From: Bacteroidota bacterium
GTDB lineage: Bacteria; Bacteroidota; Bacteroidia; B-17B0; Aurantibacillaceae
Direction: 5' to 3'
Assembly (NCBI GenBank): GCA_020162035.1
Contig: JAIUNM010000017.1
Location: forward strand, 1-64,000
Length of the DNA: 64,000 nt
The notes beneath the pieces were generated by a model. It worked only from the letters and a program-made list of their open reading frames with translations, searched no databases and was not told where the DNA came from. The translations under genes were made by a program, and so were the position numbers. Numbering within the stretch: the first letter of the stretch is position 1; each line of letters starts with the position of its first letter. Shown in pieces: positions 1 to 7,469 of this stretch.

Positions 1-93
1 CTCCAAATATTTTTTAATCTTTTTTGAAAATATTTTTTCATATCCTCTCTCCTCTTGTTATTTAATCTCTCTCCTATACCAAAAAACGGGTCG

Positions 94-124
94 CAAAGGT
101 ATTACTTTTTTGAAACTTAGCAAA
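94..124 (-). promoter_or_regulatory. Bacteroidota-type promoter, reading out of the window to the left
   Basis: On the minus strand TTTG (121-124) is followed after exactly 19 nt by TACCTTTG (94-101). This is an exact match to the primary Bacteroidota promoter TTTG-N19-TAnnTTTG. Transcription would start near position 87 and run leftward into a gene lying outside the window. No start codon for that gene is recognisable in positions 1-90. Confidence 0.7.
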
Positions 125-202
125 TTATTTTTGAATATTTTAACGATAATACATCACAATCAATATTAATTAAACCTAAAAGTTGGCATAAGCATACGTA
201 AA

Positions 203-241
203 TAGCACAATGCTACTAATTGTAGCAACATGTTGCTACAA
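203..241. promoter_or_regulatory. Double palindrome, candidate operator of the radical SAM gene
   Basis: A 22-bp perfect palindrome occupies 220-241, with core TGTAGCAACATGTTGCTACA at 221-240. Just upstream lies a related shorter dyad, TAGCA-caa-TGCTA (203-215). The large palindrome covers the -33 region of the promoter whose -7 box is at 249-256, so a protein bound here would be expected to block it. It is not followed by a T tract and is therefore not a terminator. The regulator is unknown. Confidence 0.55.
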
Positions 242-248
242 ATTGATA

Positions 249-256
249 TAACTTTG
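249..256 (+). promoter_or_regulatory. -7 promoter element of the radical SAM gene
   Basis: TAACTTTG matches the Bacteroidota -7 consensus TAnnTTTG and ends only 4 nt before the ATG at 261. The transcript would therefore be leaderless or nearly so. The expected -33 position (226-229) lies inside the 220-241 palindrome and does not match TTTG. Confidence 0.5.
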
Positions 257-260
257 TTTT

Positions 261-1331
261 ATGATAACAAGTAATACATCTTATTTTAAAGGTAGAGGAG
301 CGCAATTTAATCCTGCAAATTCATTCTCTAAGCAAAGTTATGTAAGCGAATACAAAGAATTAATTGATGAACCATTACTGCAAAACATAAAAACACAAGT
401 TTATTTAACAGAGGCTAAAAGCGTTGTAAATAAAGTAAGTAGTGATGATTTACCATTTGAATATTCTATTAACCCTTACCAAGGTTGCGAACATGGTTGT
501 GTTTATTGTTATGCCAGAAACACACATGAATACTGGGGGTATAGCGCAGGTATTGAGTTTGAACAAAAAATAATTGTTAAACAAAATATTGCAGAATTAC
601 TTGAAAAGAAATTTAACTCGAAAGGATGGGTTGTAAAACCTATAATGTTATCAGGTAATACAGATTGTTACCAACCATTGGAACGCAAACATGAATTAAC
701 ACGCAAAATTTTAAGTTTATGTTTAAAATACAAACACCCAGTAAGTATTATAACAAAAAACACTTTAATTTTAAGGGATATAGATATTTTAAAAGAGTTA
801 GCAAAACACAATTTAGTGTATGTTGCCATTTCAATTACAGGTTTAGATGAGGACATACGCTGGAAAATGGAGCCAAGAAGCTCTACGTATAGCCGAAGAT
901 TTGAAACTATACAAAAATTAAGTGAACAAAAAATACCAGTTAGTGTAATGATGGCTCCAATTATACCTGGCATAAATAACTTTGAAATACCCGAAGTAGT
1001 TGAGTTGGCTGCAAAAGCAGGAGCCATTGATGCTTGTTACTCTATGGTGCGATTAAACGGTGCGGTTGGTCCTATTTTTAAAGATTGGTTAGTGCAAAAT
1101 TTTCCGGAACGTGCAAATAAAGTTTGGAATTTAATTTGCGATACACACGGCGGAACAGTTAGCAACAGTAAATTTGGTGTTCGTATGCGTGGGCAAGGTA
1201 ATGTTGCCGAAAGTATAAATCAATTATTCACACTATCTAAAACCCGGTTTATGAAAGGAGTTAAAGCGTTTGAATTCAATTTAACTCTATTTAATCATAA
1301 ACTGGGGGATAGCCAATTGAGTTTGTTTTGA
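261..1331 (+). CDS. PA0069-family radical SAM protein (spore photoproduct lyase-like)
   Basis: This 356-residue cytoplasmic protein carries the radical SAM [4Fe-4S] motif GCEHGCVYCYAR, with the cluster cysteines at about residues 76, 80 and 83. The motif is followed by a TIM-barrel-like stretch (LSGNTDCYQPLE, VSIITKN, VAISITGLDED). The CxxxCxYCYAR form, length and overall layout match the PA0069/Rv2578c family, which is related to spore photoproduct lyase but has no established substrate. The C-terminal part (VRLNGAVGPIFKDWL onward) is also typical of the family. The start is fixed by a promoter -7 box 4 nt upstream. The gene stands alone behind a palindromic operator, which suggests inducible expression. 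A DNA-repair role is only an inference from homology. Confidence 0.9.
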   Translation: MITSNTSYFKGRGAQFNPANSFSKQSYVSEYKELIDEPLLQNIKTQVYLTEAKSVVNKVSSDDLPFEYSINPYQGCEHGCVYCYARNTHEYWGYSAGIEFEQKIIVKQNIAELLEKKFNSKGWVVKPIMLSGNTDCYQPLERKHELTRKILSLCLKYKHPVSIITKNTLILRDIDILKELAKHNLVYVAISITGLDEDIRWKMEPRSSTYSRRFETIQKLSEQKIPVSVMMAPIIPGINNFEIPEVVELAAKAGAIDACYSMVRLNGAVGPIFKDWLVQNFPERANKVWNLICDTHGGTVSNSKFGVRMRGQGNVAESINQLFTLSKTRFMKGVKAFEFNLTLFNHKLGDSQLSLF

Positions 1332-1371
1332 TAAGTTAAATTATAAGAAAAACATAACACAAGTAAAAAAT

Positions 1372-1593
1372 ATGTTTGAGCCCATCAGCAATAAAATAAA
1401 TTTGGAATTAGAAAGTTTAAAAAAGCAATTAGTTGATTTCATAACACATTATACCAAAGTAAAAAGAGTTTTTTATCCTGGAGATAAAATGCTATCAATT
1501 AATGGCGATTATTCATTTGAAACTTTAAAAAAAGAGACGCTTCCGACAAAAACATGGGAAGCATGCATGAATTACACTCTCCAGAATCATTAA
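1372..1593 (+). CDS. Hypothetical 73-residue protein
   Basis: This is a short open frame 40 nt downstream of the radical SAM gene on the same strand, starting with ATG. The product has an amphipathic Lys/Glu-rich N-terminal half (residues 8-32) and a C-terminal WEACMNYTL segment. I do not recognise a family. No signal peptide or membrane segment is visible. It could be a small co-transcribed gene or the front part of a longer gene that has decayed, because another protein-like frame without a start codon follows at 1601-1720. Confidence 0.4.
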   Translation: MFEPISNKINLELESLKKQLVDFITHYTKVKRVFYPGDKMLSINGDYSFETLKKETLPTKTWEACMNYTLQNH

Positions 1594-1600
1594 TAAATAA

Positions 1601-1720
1601 ACAAATTATTTAAGTAGTTGGATTACAACAGACGCTACAATTGAGGCGTGTTATCATAAATTAAATGAAACTGAAGGAATAAAAATTTGTGTATTGAGTA
1701 TGGTTTATGCAGATAAATAA
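1601..1720 (+). pseudogene. Possible gene remnant, open frame without a start codon
   Basis: Between two stop codons lies a 39-codon open frame that reads like protein (WITTDATIEACYHKLNETEG and following residues, ending VYADK) but has no ATG, GTG or TTG near its beginning. It follows the 73-residue frame in a different phase. It may be the detached tail of that gene or pure chance; short AT-rich frames of this length are not rare. Confidence 0.2.
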
Positions 1721-1728
1721 TCGACCAA

Positions 1729-3879
1729 TTATATTCTAATTCCAATAATAGTTACATCATCAATTTGTTCTGTATTTTTAATCCAATTCACAAAAGTTTC
1801 ATTTAATATTTCTTGCTGTGTTTTCATAGGTAGGTGAGCGTTTGATACTAAAAGAGATTTTAAATTTTTGCTCATAAATTTCTTTCCTTCATCTCCTCCA
1901 AACTGATCAGCATATCCATCTGTAAATGTATAAATAATATCTCCTTTCTGAATATTTATTGAATGATTTATAAAAGGTAAATTGTCGTTATGATGTTTAC
2001 CAACAGGCATTTTATCTGGTTTTACTTCGTAAATGCAAAATGATGAATTAAAAGGGTTAAATGAATTGTCGTTTCGGCAATTGTCAAACTCCTCATCTTT
2101 GTTTTTAATTTCTCTAACAATCCAAACAGGGTTATTAGCGCATGAAACTTGCAATAGCATATTTTTAAAATCAAAAACTAGTAAGCTACAATCCATGCCA
2201 TCTTTTCCGCCACCAGCACTTCCATCTTTTTTTAAACGATCTATTATAGTTTTACGTGTATGGTTTAATATTTCTGAAGGAGTTACGTGATGTTCAACAG
2301 CTTTCTCTAAACTTGTAATGTTTAACAAACTCATAATGGCGCCAGGCACTCCATGTCCGGTTGAATCGGCGGTACAGAGAACAAATTTTGTTATTTCTTG
2401 ATCACCATTTTGAATTTTGAGTTTTGAATCTTTAATTTCTTCGCTCCAATAAAAATCTCCACTCACAACATCTTTTGGTCTAAATAATATAAAATAATCT
2501 TTTAAATTATTTTCAAGTAAATCTTTAGATGCCAGGAAACTACGTTGTATTCGTTCAGCATAATTTATACTGTCTGTAATCTCTTTATGTTTTTCTTCTA
2601 TAATATGTTTTTGTTGTTGGGTTTCTATCTCTTTTAATTCAATGAGTTTTTTCTGTTTATTGGTAACTCTGTATCTATTGTATATAAATCCAGAAAATAC
2701 TAGAACTAAAAAAATAACAACATAAGAAGCTACTCGTTGGGTTTTTTCTTGTTTAATTTGCGCATCGTATACTTTGCGTTCTTCGGCAACTTTTAAACTA
2801 TCCGCAGAGGCTTTTTTTTCGTATTGAAATTGAAGTTCTTTTTTAACTGATTCTTTTCTGTTTGATTCATTTAAAATTGAATCGTTCATGTGTTTATATA
2901 AAACATGCATTTCATAGGCTTCTTTGTATTTACCAGTGTTACTGTATATTTCACTTAGTGTTTTACTAATGTATTTAATTTGTTCTGGAAAACCTAACTC
3001 TTGAGCATATTTTAACCCTTGCAGAGCATATTTTAAGGCTTCAGAAAAATTACCTAATTGAACTAGTGTATTTGCAATGTTTGCGTACACCCAGGTAATT
3101 CCTTGTAAATTTTGATTACCTTTTAAAGTTTCTTTACATTTAAAATAATATTCTAATGCTTTATTGTATTGTTTTTCTTTATTGTAAAAATTCCCAATAC
3201 TTAATAAAACCATCGAAATACCTTCTTTATCCCCTATTTCAGTAACTGAATTTAGACTGCTCATAAAATATTTCATTGCTTTTGCAGTTTCGTTTTTAGC
3301 ATGATAAATAATTCCCATATTATTGAGTGAATACGCCATGCCAATTTTATCAATAAAATCAGGGCAGGTGTTGCATTTTTCGGAAGATTTTTTGAAACTT
3401 TTTTCAAAATATTCTAAAGAATTGTTGTAGTCATTTTGAGACATATAAAGTACGCCAATGTTAAATAGTGTAGCAGATAAATCGTCTCTGCTATTAAGCA
3501 CTTCTTGAATTTTAAGACTTTTATGATAATAATCAAGAGCGGCAATAATATTGCCTATATCTTGGGACTCTACACCAAGGTTATTTAATGCAAGTGCTTT
3601 ATACTTTAAATAAAAGTGATGTAACGAATTGTTTTTTGTTAAGTTAGGTATTTGTTTTTCGCAAATTGACAATAATTGATTGTTATAACTTATTCGCTCT
3701 GACTCGTAACTATTTTCAACAATTAACCCTAAAATATTGCAACGAATAGAATCGCTTTTTGCACTACGTAAAACATTTTTTAAGGAATCGATATTATAGT
3801 TTTGAGAAAATGCAAATGAAAAATACCAAAAAAATATACTATAAACAATAGTGTAAATATTATTTTTAATAAACTTCAT
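1729..3879 (-). CDS. TPR-repeat SpoIIE-family protein serine phosphatase (membrane sensor)
   Basis: This 716-residue protein has four parts in order: a signal peptide (about 1-25, ending FAFSQ); several tetratricopeptide repeats (about 70-340, for example ALDYYHKSLKIQE and ALEYYFKCKETL); one membrane span (about 382-400) followed by a coiled coil; and a PP2C/SpoIIE phosphatase domain (about 455-716). Phosphatase motifs are FRPKDVVSGDFYW, ADSTGHGVPGAIMS and a C-terminal DDVTIIGI, which supply the metal-binding aspartates. The architecture places the TPR sensor in the periplasm and the phosphatase in the cytoplasm. Known members dephosphorylate STAS-domain anti-anti-sigma factors. A STAS protein is encoded at 11629-11973, but pairing them is inference. 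Confidence 0.93.
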   Translation of the reverse strand: MKFIKNNIYTIVYSIFFWYFSFAFSQNYNIDSLKNVLRSAKSDSIRCNILGLIVENSYESERISYNNQLLSICEKQIPNLTKNNSLHHFYLKYKALALNNLGVESQDIGNIIAALDYYHKSLKIQEVLNSRDDLSATLFNIGVLYMSQNDYNNSLEYFEKSFKKSSEKCNTCPDFIDKIGMAYSLNNMGIIYHAKNETAKAMKYFMSSLNSVTEIGDKEGISMVLLSIGNFYNKEKQYNKALEYYFKCKETLKGNQNLQGITWVYANIANTLVQLGNFSEALKYALQGLKYAQELGFPEQIKYISKTLSEIYSNTGKYKEAYEMHVLYKHMNDSILNESNRKESVKKELQFQYEKKASADSLKVAEERKVYDAQIKQEKTQRVASYVVIFLVLVFSGFIYNRYRVTNKQKKLIELKEIETQQQKHIIEEKHKEITDSINYAERIQRSFLASKDLLENNLKDYFILFRPKDVVSGDFYWSEEIKDSKLKIQNGDQEITKFVLCTADSTGHGVPGAIMSLLNITSLEKAVEHHVTPSEILNHTRKTIIDRLKKDGSAGGGKDGMDCSLLVFDFKNMLLQVSCANNPVWIVREIKNKDEEFDNCRNDNSFNPFNSSFCIYEVKPDKMPVGKHHNDNLPFINHSINIQKGDIIYTFTDGYADQFGGDEGKKFMSKNLKSLLVSNAHLPMKTQQEILNETFVNWIKNTEQIDDVTIIGIRI

Positions 3880-4076
3880 TTATATAAGTGAAGTTACAAA
3901 AACAAATTAAATAAAGAACAATTATTATTAAATAGTAAATTTAATTTTTGATTCTTTATCTACTATTTTTATTCTATTTCGCATCACAAACATACACATT
4001 GAAAGCCTCTGTGTAAATTTCCTAAAAACTAATACAGTTGAAAAGTAGACAAAAGTCTAACTTTAAAACATAAAAA

Positions 4077-4310
4077 ATGAAAAAGGGGAAATTCACGACA
4101 GAACCAAATTTTTTAAATTCATTAAAATGGTTAGACCTGCAAAATGAAGATGACAGATTAATAGCTGAAGTTTTAGAATTAATAAAACAAAATTACGAAA
4201 GGAATGTAATTTTAGTTACATCAGACATTAATTTACAAAATAAATGTGAGTTAATTGATATACCTTATACTGAACCACCAATTTTAGAGCCACAACTGAT
4301 TAACAAATGA
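4077..4310 (+). CDS. PIN-domain-like fragment (small 77-residue protein)
   Basis: The segment DRLIAEVLELIKQNYERN followed by VILVTSDINLQNKCELIDIPY resembles the C-terminal half of PIN-fold ribonucleases, where a D-x-x-I helix and the strand VTxDxNLxxKA supply late acidic residues. The usual N-terminal half with the first catalytic Asp is missing, so the protein looks truncated and probably has no nuclease activity. A possible -7 box TAACTTTA (4058-4065) lies upstream, so the frame may still be expressed. The stop codon overlaps the ATG of a 17-codon frame (4307-4360) that leads into a terminator. No partner antitoxin is visible. Confidence 0.45.
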   Translation: MKKGKFTTEPNFLNSLKWLDLQNEDDRLIAEVLELIKQNYERNVILVTSDINLQNKCELIDIPYTEPPILEPQLINK

Positions 4311-4370
4311 GTGAAGTATTCAATTTATCTAAACAGGAAGGGTTAGTCAAATTTAGTTAGATACTATATA

Positions 4371-4406
4371 AAAAAAAGCTCAAATTAAAAATTTGAGCTT
4401 TTTTTA
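4371..4406. terminator. Rho-independent terminator (bidirectional)
   Basis: A perfect 10-bp stem, AGCTCAAATT (4377-4386) and AATTTGAGCT (4390-4399), encloses a 3-nt loop and is flanked by A7 on the left and T7 on the right. It therefore terminates in both directions. It closes the PIN-fragment transcript (+) and lies just beyond the stop codon of the small minus-strand gene at 4428-4577. Confidence 0.85.
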
Positions 4407-4427
4407 AAAAATAAACCTAATTTAAAA

Positions 4428-4577
4428 TTAAATTACCTCAATTGCCTCGGGGTATTTGCTCATCCATCTTTTTAAACTTTCCTTATTACGAACAATTATA
4501 ATTGTTTTTTTATCAATTCTTAATTTTGTTAAATAAGTTGTTCCTTTTACTTCTGGTTTTCTTACTGCTGTTTTCAT
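4428..4577 (-). CDS. Small basic protein, 49 residues, unknown function
   Basis: An ATG frame beginning MKTAVRKPEVKGTTYLTKLR and ending KYPEAIEVI fills this otherwise empty stretch. It encodes a small, basic, soluble protein with a predicted beta-strand (KKTIIIVR) followed by a helix (NKESLKRWMSKYP). It has no membrane segment. Support comes from an AAAACTAAAG-rich leader before the ATG, a bidirectional terminator 22 nt past the stop, and protein-like composition rather than random AT-rich translation. I do not recognise a family. Confidence 0.5.
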   Translation of the reverse strand: MKTAVRKPEVKGTTYLTKLRIDKKTIIIVRNKESLKRWMSKYPEAIEVI

Positions 4578-4749
4578 ATCTTTAGTTTTTTATAATTTCT
4601 TTCTGTTTTTCTTTCAAACTATCTATAATCTATCTTATATAACACAAATTAAAGCAAATTGTTGTTGTATAAAAGTTAATATTCATTAATTACGATTATT
4701 AACTTAAAATAGTATATAAAAGGCTAAATTAGTAGGATAAAAATTATAA

Positions 4750-4780
4750 AATAAAAAGCCTCACATTTTGCGAGGCTTTT
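4750..4780 (-). terminator. Rho-independent terminator of rpmI-rplT
   Basis: The arms AAAAGCCTC (4754-4762) and GAGGCTTTT (4772-4780) form a 9-bp stem with a 9-nt loop. Read on the minus strand the stem is followed by a T-rich tract. It lies 23 nt downstream of the rplT stop. Confidence 0.85.
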
Positions 4781-4802
4781 ATTAGTAAATATTAATTAAA
4801 AT

Positions 4803-5147
4803 TTATTTTACTTGGTTAATTACAGCTTTAAAAGCTTCTGGATGATTCATTGCTAAATCTGCTAATACTTTACGGTTTAATTTTAAACCTTTAGCATTTA
4901 ATTTACCAATAAATTCGCTATAACTCATTCCTTCGGCTCTAACACCTGCATTAATACGTTGTATCCACAAACCGCGCATTGTGCGTTTTTTGTTTTTACG
5001 ATCGCGATAAGCGTAAGTTAAACCTTTTTCTAATGTGTTTTTGGCAATTGTCCAAACATTAGCTCTTGCACCCCAATAACCTTTGGTTAAATTAAGGATT
5101 TTTTTTCTGCGTGCCCTGCTGGCAACATGATTGACTGAACGTGGCAT
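4803..5147 (-). CDS. rplT: 50S ribosomal protein L20
   Basis: The 114-residue protein is full length for bL20 (usually 114-118) and begins [20 protein letters not shown], followed by the hallmark [16 protein letters not shown] and [22 protein letters not shown]20 binds 23S rRNA early in large-subunit assembly. It is second in an rpmI-rplT pair behind a 112-nt spacer, which is unusually long and may hold a control hairpin. infC and thrS, the common upstream neighbours, are not in this window; aspS lies divergently instead. Confidence 0.98.
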   Translation of the reverse strand: MPRSVNHVASRARRKKILNLTKGYWGARANVWTIAKNTLEKGLTYAYRDRKNKKRTMRGLWIQRINAGVRAEGMSYSEFIGKLNAKGLKLNRKVLADLAMNHPEAFKAVINQVK

Positions 5148-5178
5148 TTTTTAATTTTTTTGTTTTTAAATGTTAGTG

Positions 5179-5197
5179 GCAATTTTACCTCAATTGC
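5179..5197 (-). promoter_or_regulatory. Small hairpin in the rpmI-rplT spacer
   Basis: GCAATT (5179-5184) and AATTGC (5192-5197) form a 6-bp stem with a 7-nt loop, 31 nt before the rplT start. The 112-nt spacer also holds an ACGGCCGT palindrome (about 5225-5232), which stands out in this AT-rich DNA. Ribosomal protein L20 autoregulates through leader RNA in other bacteria, so a similar role is conceivable. No family match can be claimed. Confidence 0.25.
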
Positions 5198-5259
5198 TCT
5201 TTTTTACTAAAATTTTGGCTTTTTACGGCCGTTAATCGGTTAATTTTAAAGAAGTTTGC

Positions 5260-5454
5260 TTATATCGCTAACATAAATTTTACGTTTGGCGTATCTGCAG
5301 CACATACTAAACCAGTTTTAGCTAAACCACGTTTGCGGTCTTTCTCTTTTTTGGTTAAGATGTGACGCTTGTAAGCATGCTTTCTTTTAATTTTACCGCT
5401 TCCAGTTAAAGCAAAACGCTTTTTAGCACTGGAATTAGTTTTCATTTTTGGCAT
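5260..5454 (-). CDS. rpmI: 50S ribosomal protein L35
   Basis: The start is set at the internal ATG, giving [20 protein letters not shown] and a 64-residue bL35, the usual size. A longer frame beginning at 5478 is rejected because the promoter -7 box (5476-5483) overlaps it, so that start would not be in the mRNA. The basic signature [16 protein letters not shown] is complete. The gene is first in the rpmI-rplT operon. Confidence 0.97.
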   Translation of the reverse strand: MPKMKTNSSAKKRFALTGSGKIKRKHAYKRHILTKKEKDRKRGLAKTGLVCAADTPNVKFMLAI

Positions 5455-5475
5455 CTTATTCTTTTTTAAGGATGG

Positions 5476-5506
5476 CAAATTTACAAATTAATTTTCGATA
5501 CACAAA
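5476..5506 (-). promoter_or_regulatory. Promoter of rpmI-rplT
   Basis: On the minus strand TTTG (5503-5506) is followed after 19 nt by TAAATTTG (5476-5483), an exact Bacteroidota consensus. The -7 box ends 21 nt before the corrected rpmI ATG. Confidence 0.8.
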
Positions 5507-5567
5507 TAAAATTTAAATGTCTTTTAATATTTATGCCAAATTAACCCAAATTAAATGCCAAAAACAT

Positions 5568-5575
5568 TAACTTTG
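5568..5575 (+). promoter_or_regulatory. -7 promoter element of aspS
   Basis: TAACTTTG matches TAnnTTTG and ends 19 nt before the aspS ATG. No clear TTTG is present at the -33 distance. Confidence 0.5.
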
Positions 5576-5594
5576 CCCACCAAATTTAAATTTT

Positions 5595-7364
5595 ATGTTG
5601 CGTACACATACCTGCGGAGAGTTAAGACTATCAAACAAAAACCAAATAATTACCTTAAGTGGCTGGGTACAAAAAACCCGTAATTTAGGGGGAATGACCT
5701 TTATTGATTTGCGAGATCGTTTTGGGATAACTCAATTAGCATTTAATTTAGATTGGGATAAAACACTTTGCGAAAAAGCCCGCACATTAGGGCGTGAGTT
5801 TGTTTTACAAATTACGGGCGAAGTTATTGAACGCGAAAGCAAAAACTTAACCAATCCAACTGGCGAAATTGAAATTAAAGTTACACAATTAACTATTTTA
5901 AACTCTGCTTCTACCCCACCATTTACAATAGAAGATGAAACTGATGGCGGCGATGAACTGAGAATGAAATATAGATATTTAGATTTAAGAAGGACTGTTG
6001 TTAGAAAAAATTTAGAGTTGCGCCATAGAATGGCAATTGAAACACGAAATTACTTAGATAAACAACAATTTTTAGAAGTAGAAACTCCTGTTTTAATAAA
6101 ATCTACTCCCGAGGGAGCAAGAGATTTTGTTGTGCCAAGTAGAATGAATCAAGGGCAATTTTATGCTTTACCACAAAGCCCACAAACATTTAAACAACTT
6201 TTAATGGTTAGTGGGTTTGATAGGTATTATCAAATAGTAAAATGTTTTAGAGATGAAGATTTAAGAGCAGATAGACAACCTGAATTTACTCAAATAGATT
6301 GCGAAATGAGTTTTGTTGAACAAGAAGACATTTTACAAACTTTTGAAGGCTTAACTAAACATTTATTTAAAACCGTTAAAGGCATTGATATTTCTACTTT
6401 ACCGCGAATGACATACAGCGATGCTATGAAATTTTACGGTAACGATAAACCTGATACACGTTTTGAAATGAAATTAGTTGATATTAAACATTTAACAATT
6501 GGTAAAAATTTTAAAGTGTTTGATGATGCAGAATTGGTTGTGGCAATATGTGCGAAAGGAGCAGCAGAGTACACTCGCAAACAGTTAGATGAGTTAACAG
6601 AATGGGTTAAACGTCCACAAATTGGAGCAACAGGTTTAGTTTACGCACGTGTTAATGTTGATGGTACAATAAAAAGCAGTGTAGATAAATTTTACTCAGA
6701 GGAAGATTTAAAAAAATGGGCAATAGCATGTAACGCAACCGCAGGAGATTTAATTTTAATATTAGCAGGTAAAGAAGATAAAACCCGCAAAGCCATGAGT
6801 GAGTTAAGATTAGAAATGGGTACAAAATTAGGCTTAAGAGATAAAAACAACTATTCAAGTTTATGGGTAGTCGATTTTCCTTTATTAGAATGGAACGAAG
6901 GCGACCCTAATTTGCCTGAAAGTTTACGAGGAAGATGGGTTGCAAAACATCATCCATTTACATCTCCAAAACCAGAAGATATAGAATTACTTAAAACAAA
7001 CCCTGGCGCAGTGCGTGCTAATGCTTACGATATTGTTATTAATGGTGTAGAAGTTGGAGGAGGAAGTATAAGAATTTACAATAAAGATTTACAAGCCTTA
7101 ATGTTTGAAACACTTGGTTTTACAAAAGAAGAAGCTCAACACCAATTTGGATTTTTAATGAATGCTTTTGAATTTGGCGCACCTCCGCATGGTGGTATAG
7201 CATTTGGCTTTGATAGATTATGTAGTTTATTTGGAGGTGCTGAAAGTATTAGAGATTTTATTGCTTTTCCTAAAAATAATAGCGGAAGAGATATGATGAT
7301 TGATGCGCCAAGTCTTATTAACGATGAACAACTTAACGAGTTATCAATCTCTTTAAAAAGTTAA
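5595..7364 (+). CDS. aspS: Aspartate--tRNA ligase
   Basis: The 589-residue protein is full length for a bacterial-type class II AspRS. Its parts are an N-terminal OB-fold anticodon-binding domain (about 1-105, [20 protein letters not shown]), a catalytic core with motif 2 ([18 protein letters not shown], from about 217) and motif 3 ([10 protein letters not shown], from about 533), and the GAD insertion domain (about 280-420) specific to bacterial forms. It charges tRNA-Asp in the cytoplasm. It is monocistronic and divergent from rpmI. Whether it is discriminating or also charges tRNA-Asn cannot be told from this window. Confidence 0.98.
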   Translation: MLRTHTCGELRLSNKNQIITLSGWVQKTRNLGGMTFIDLRDRFGITQLAFNLDWDKTLCEKARTLGREFVLQITGEVIERESKNLTNPTGEIEIKVTQLTILNSASTPPFTIEDETDGGDELRMKYRYLDLRRTVVRKNLELRHRMAIETRNYLDKQQFLEVETPVLIKSTPEGARDFVVPSRMNQGQFYALPQSPQTFKQLLMVSGFDRYYQIVKCFRDEDLRADRQPEFTQIDCEMSFVEQEDILQTFEGLTKHLFKTVKGIDISTLPRMTYSDAMKFYGNDKPDTRFEMKLVDIKHLTIGKNFKVFDDAELVVAICAKGAAEYTRKQLDELTEWVKRPQIGATGLVYARVNVDGTIKSSVDKFYSEEDLKKWAIACNATAGDLILILAGKEDKTRKAMSELRLEMGTKLGLRDKNNYSSLWVVDFPLLEWNEGDPNLPESLRGRWVAKHHPFTSPKPEDIELLKTNPGAVRANAYDIVINGVEVGGGSIRIYNKDLQALMFETLGFTKEEAQHQFGFLMNAFEFGAPPHGGIAFGFDRLCSLFGGAESIRDFIAFPKNNSGRDMMIDAPSLINDEQLNELSISLKS

Positions 7365-7431
7365 TAATTTAATTTTTTTATAAATTTTTAAAAAAGTATA
7401 ATTTTTAACATTAATCTTTAAATCGATTTAG

Positions 7432-7439
7432 TATCTTTG
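7432..7439 (+). promoter_or_regulatory. -7 promoter element of the PNGase F-like gene
   Basis: TATCTTTG matches TAnnTTTG, with a 30-nt leader before the ATG at 7470. The expected -33 site is not a clear TTTG. Confidence 0.5.
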
Positions 7440-7469
7440 TACAAGATTATTATTTTTTAACTATAAAAT

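Noticed and set aside
668-1027. Minus-strand open frame inside the radical SAM gene
   Set aside because: It is a shadow of the strongly supported plus-strand gene; the same applies to other frames antisense to aspS, gyrB, ftsH, clpB and cysS.
5455-5478. N-terminal extension of L35 (8 extra residues)
   Set aside because: It overlaps the promoter -7 box and exceeds the normal bL35 length; the internal ATG at 5454 fits both.
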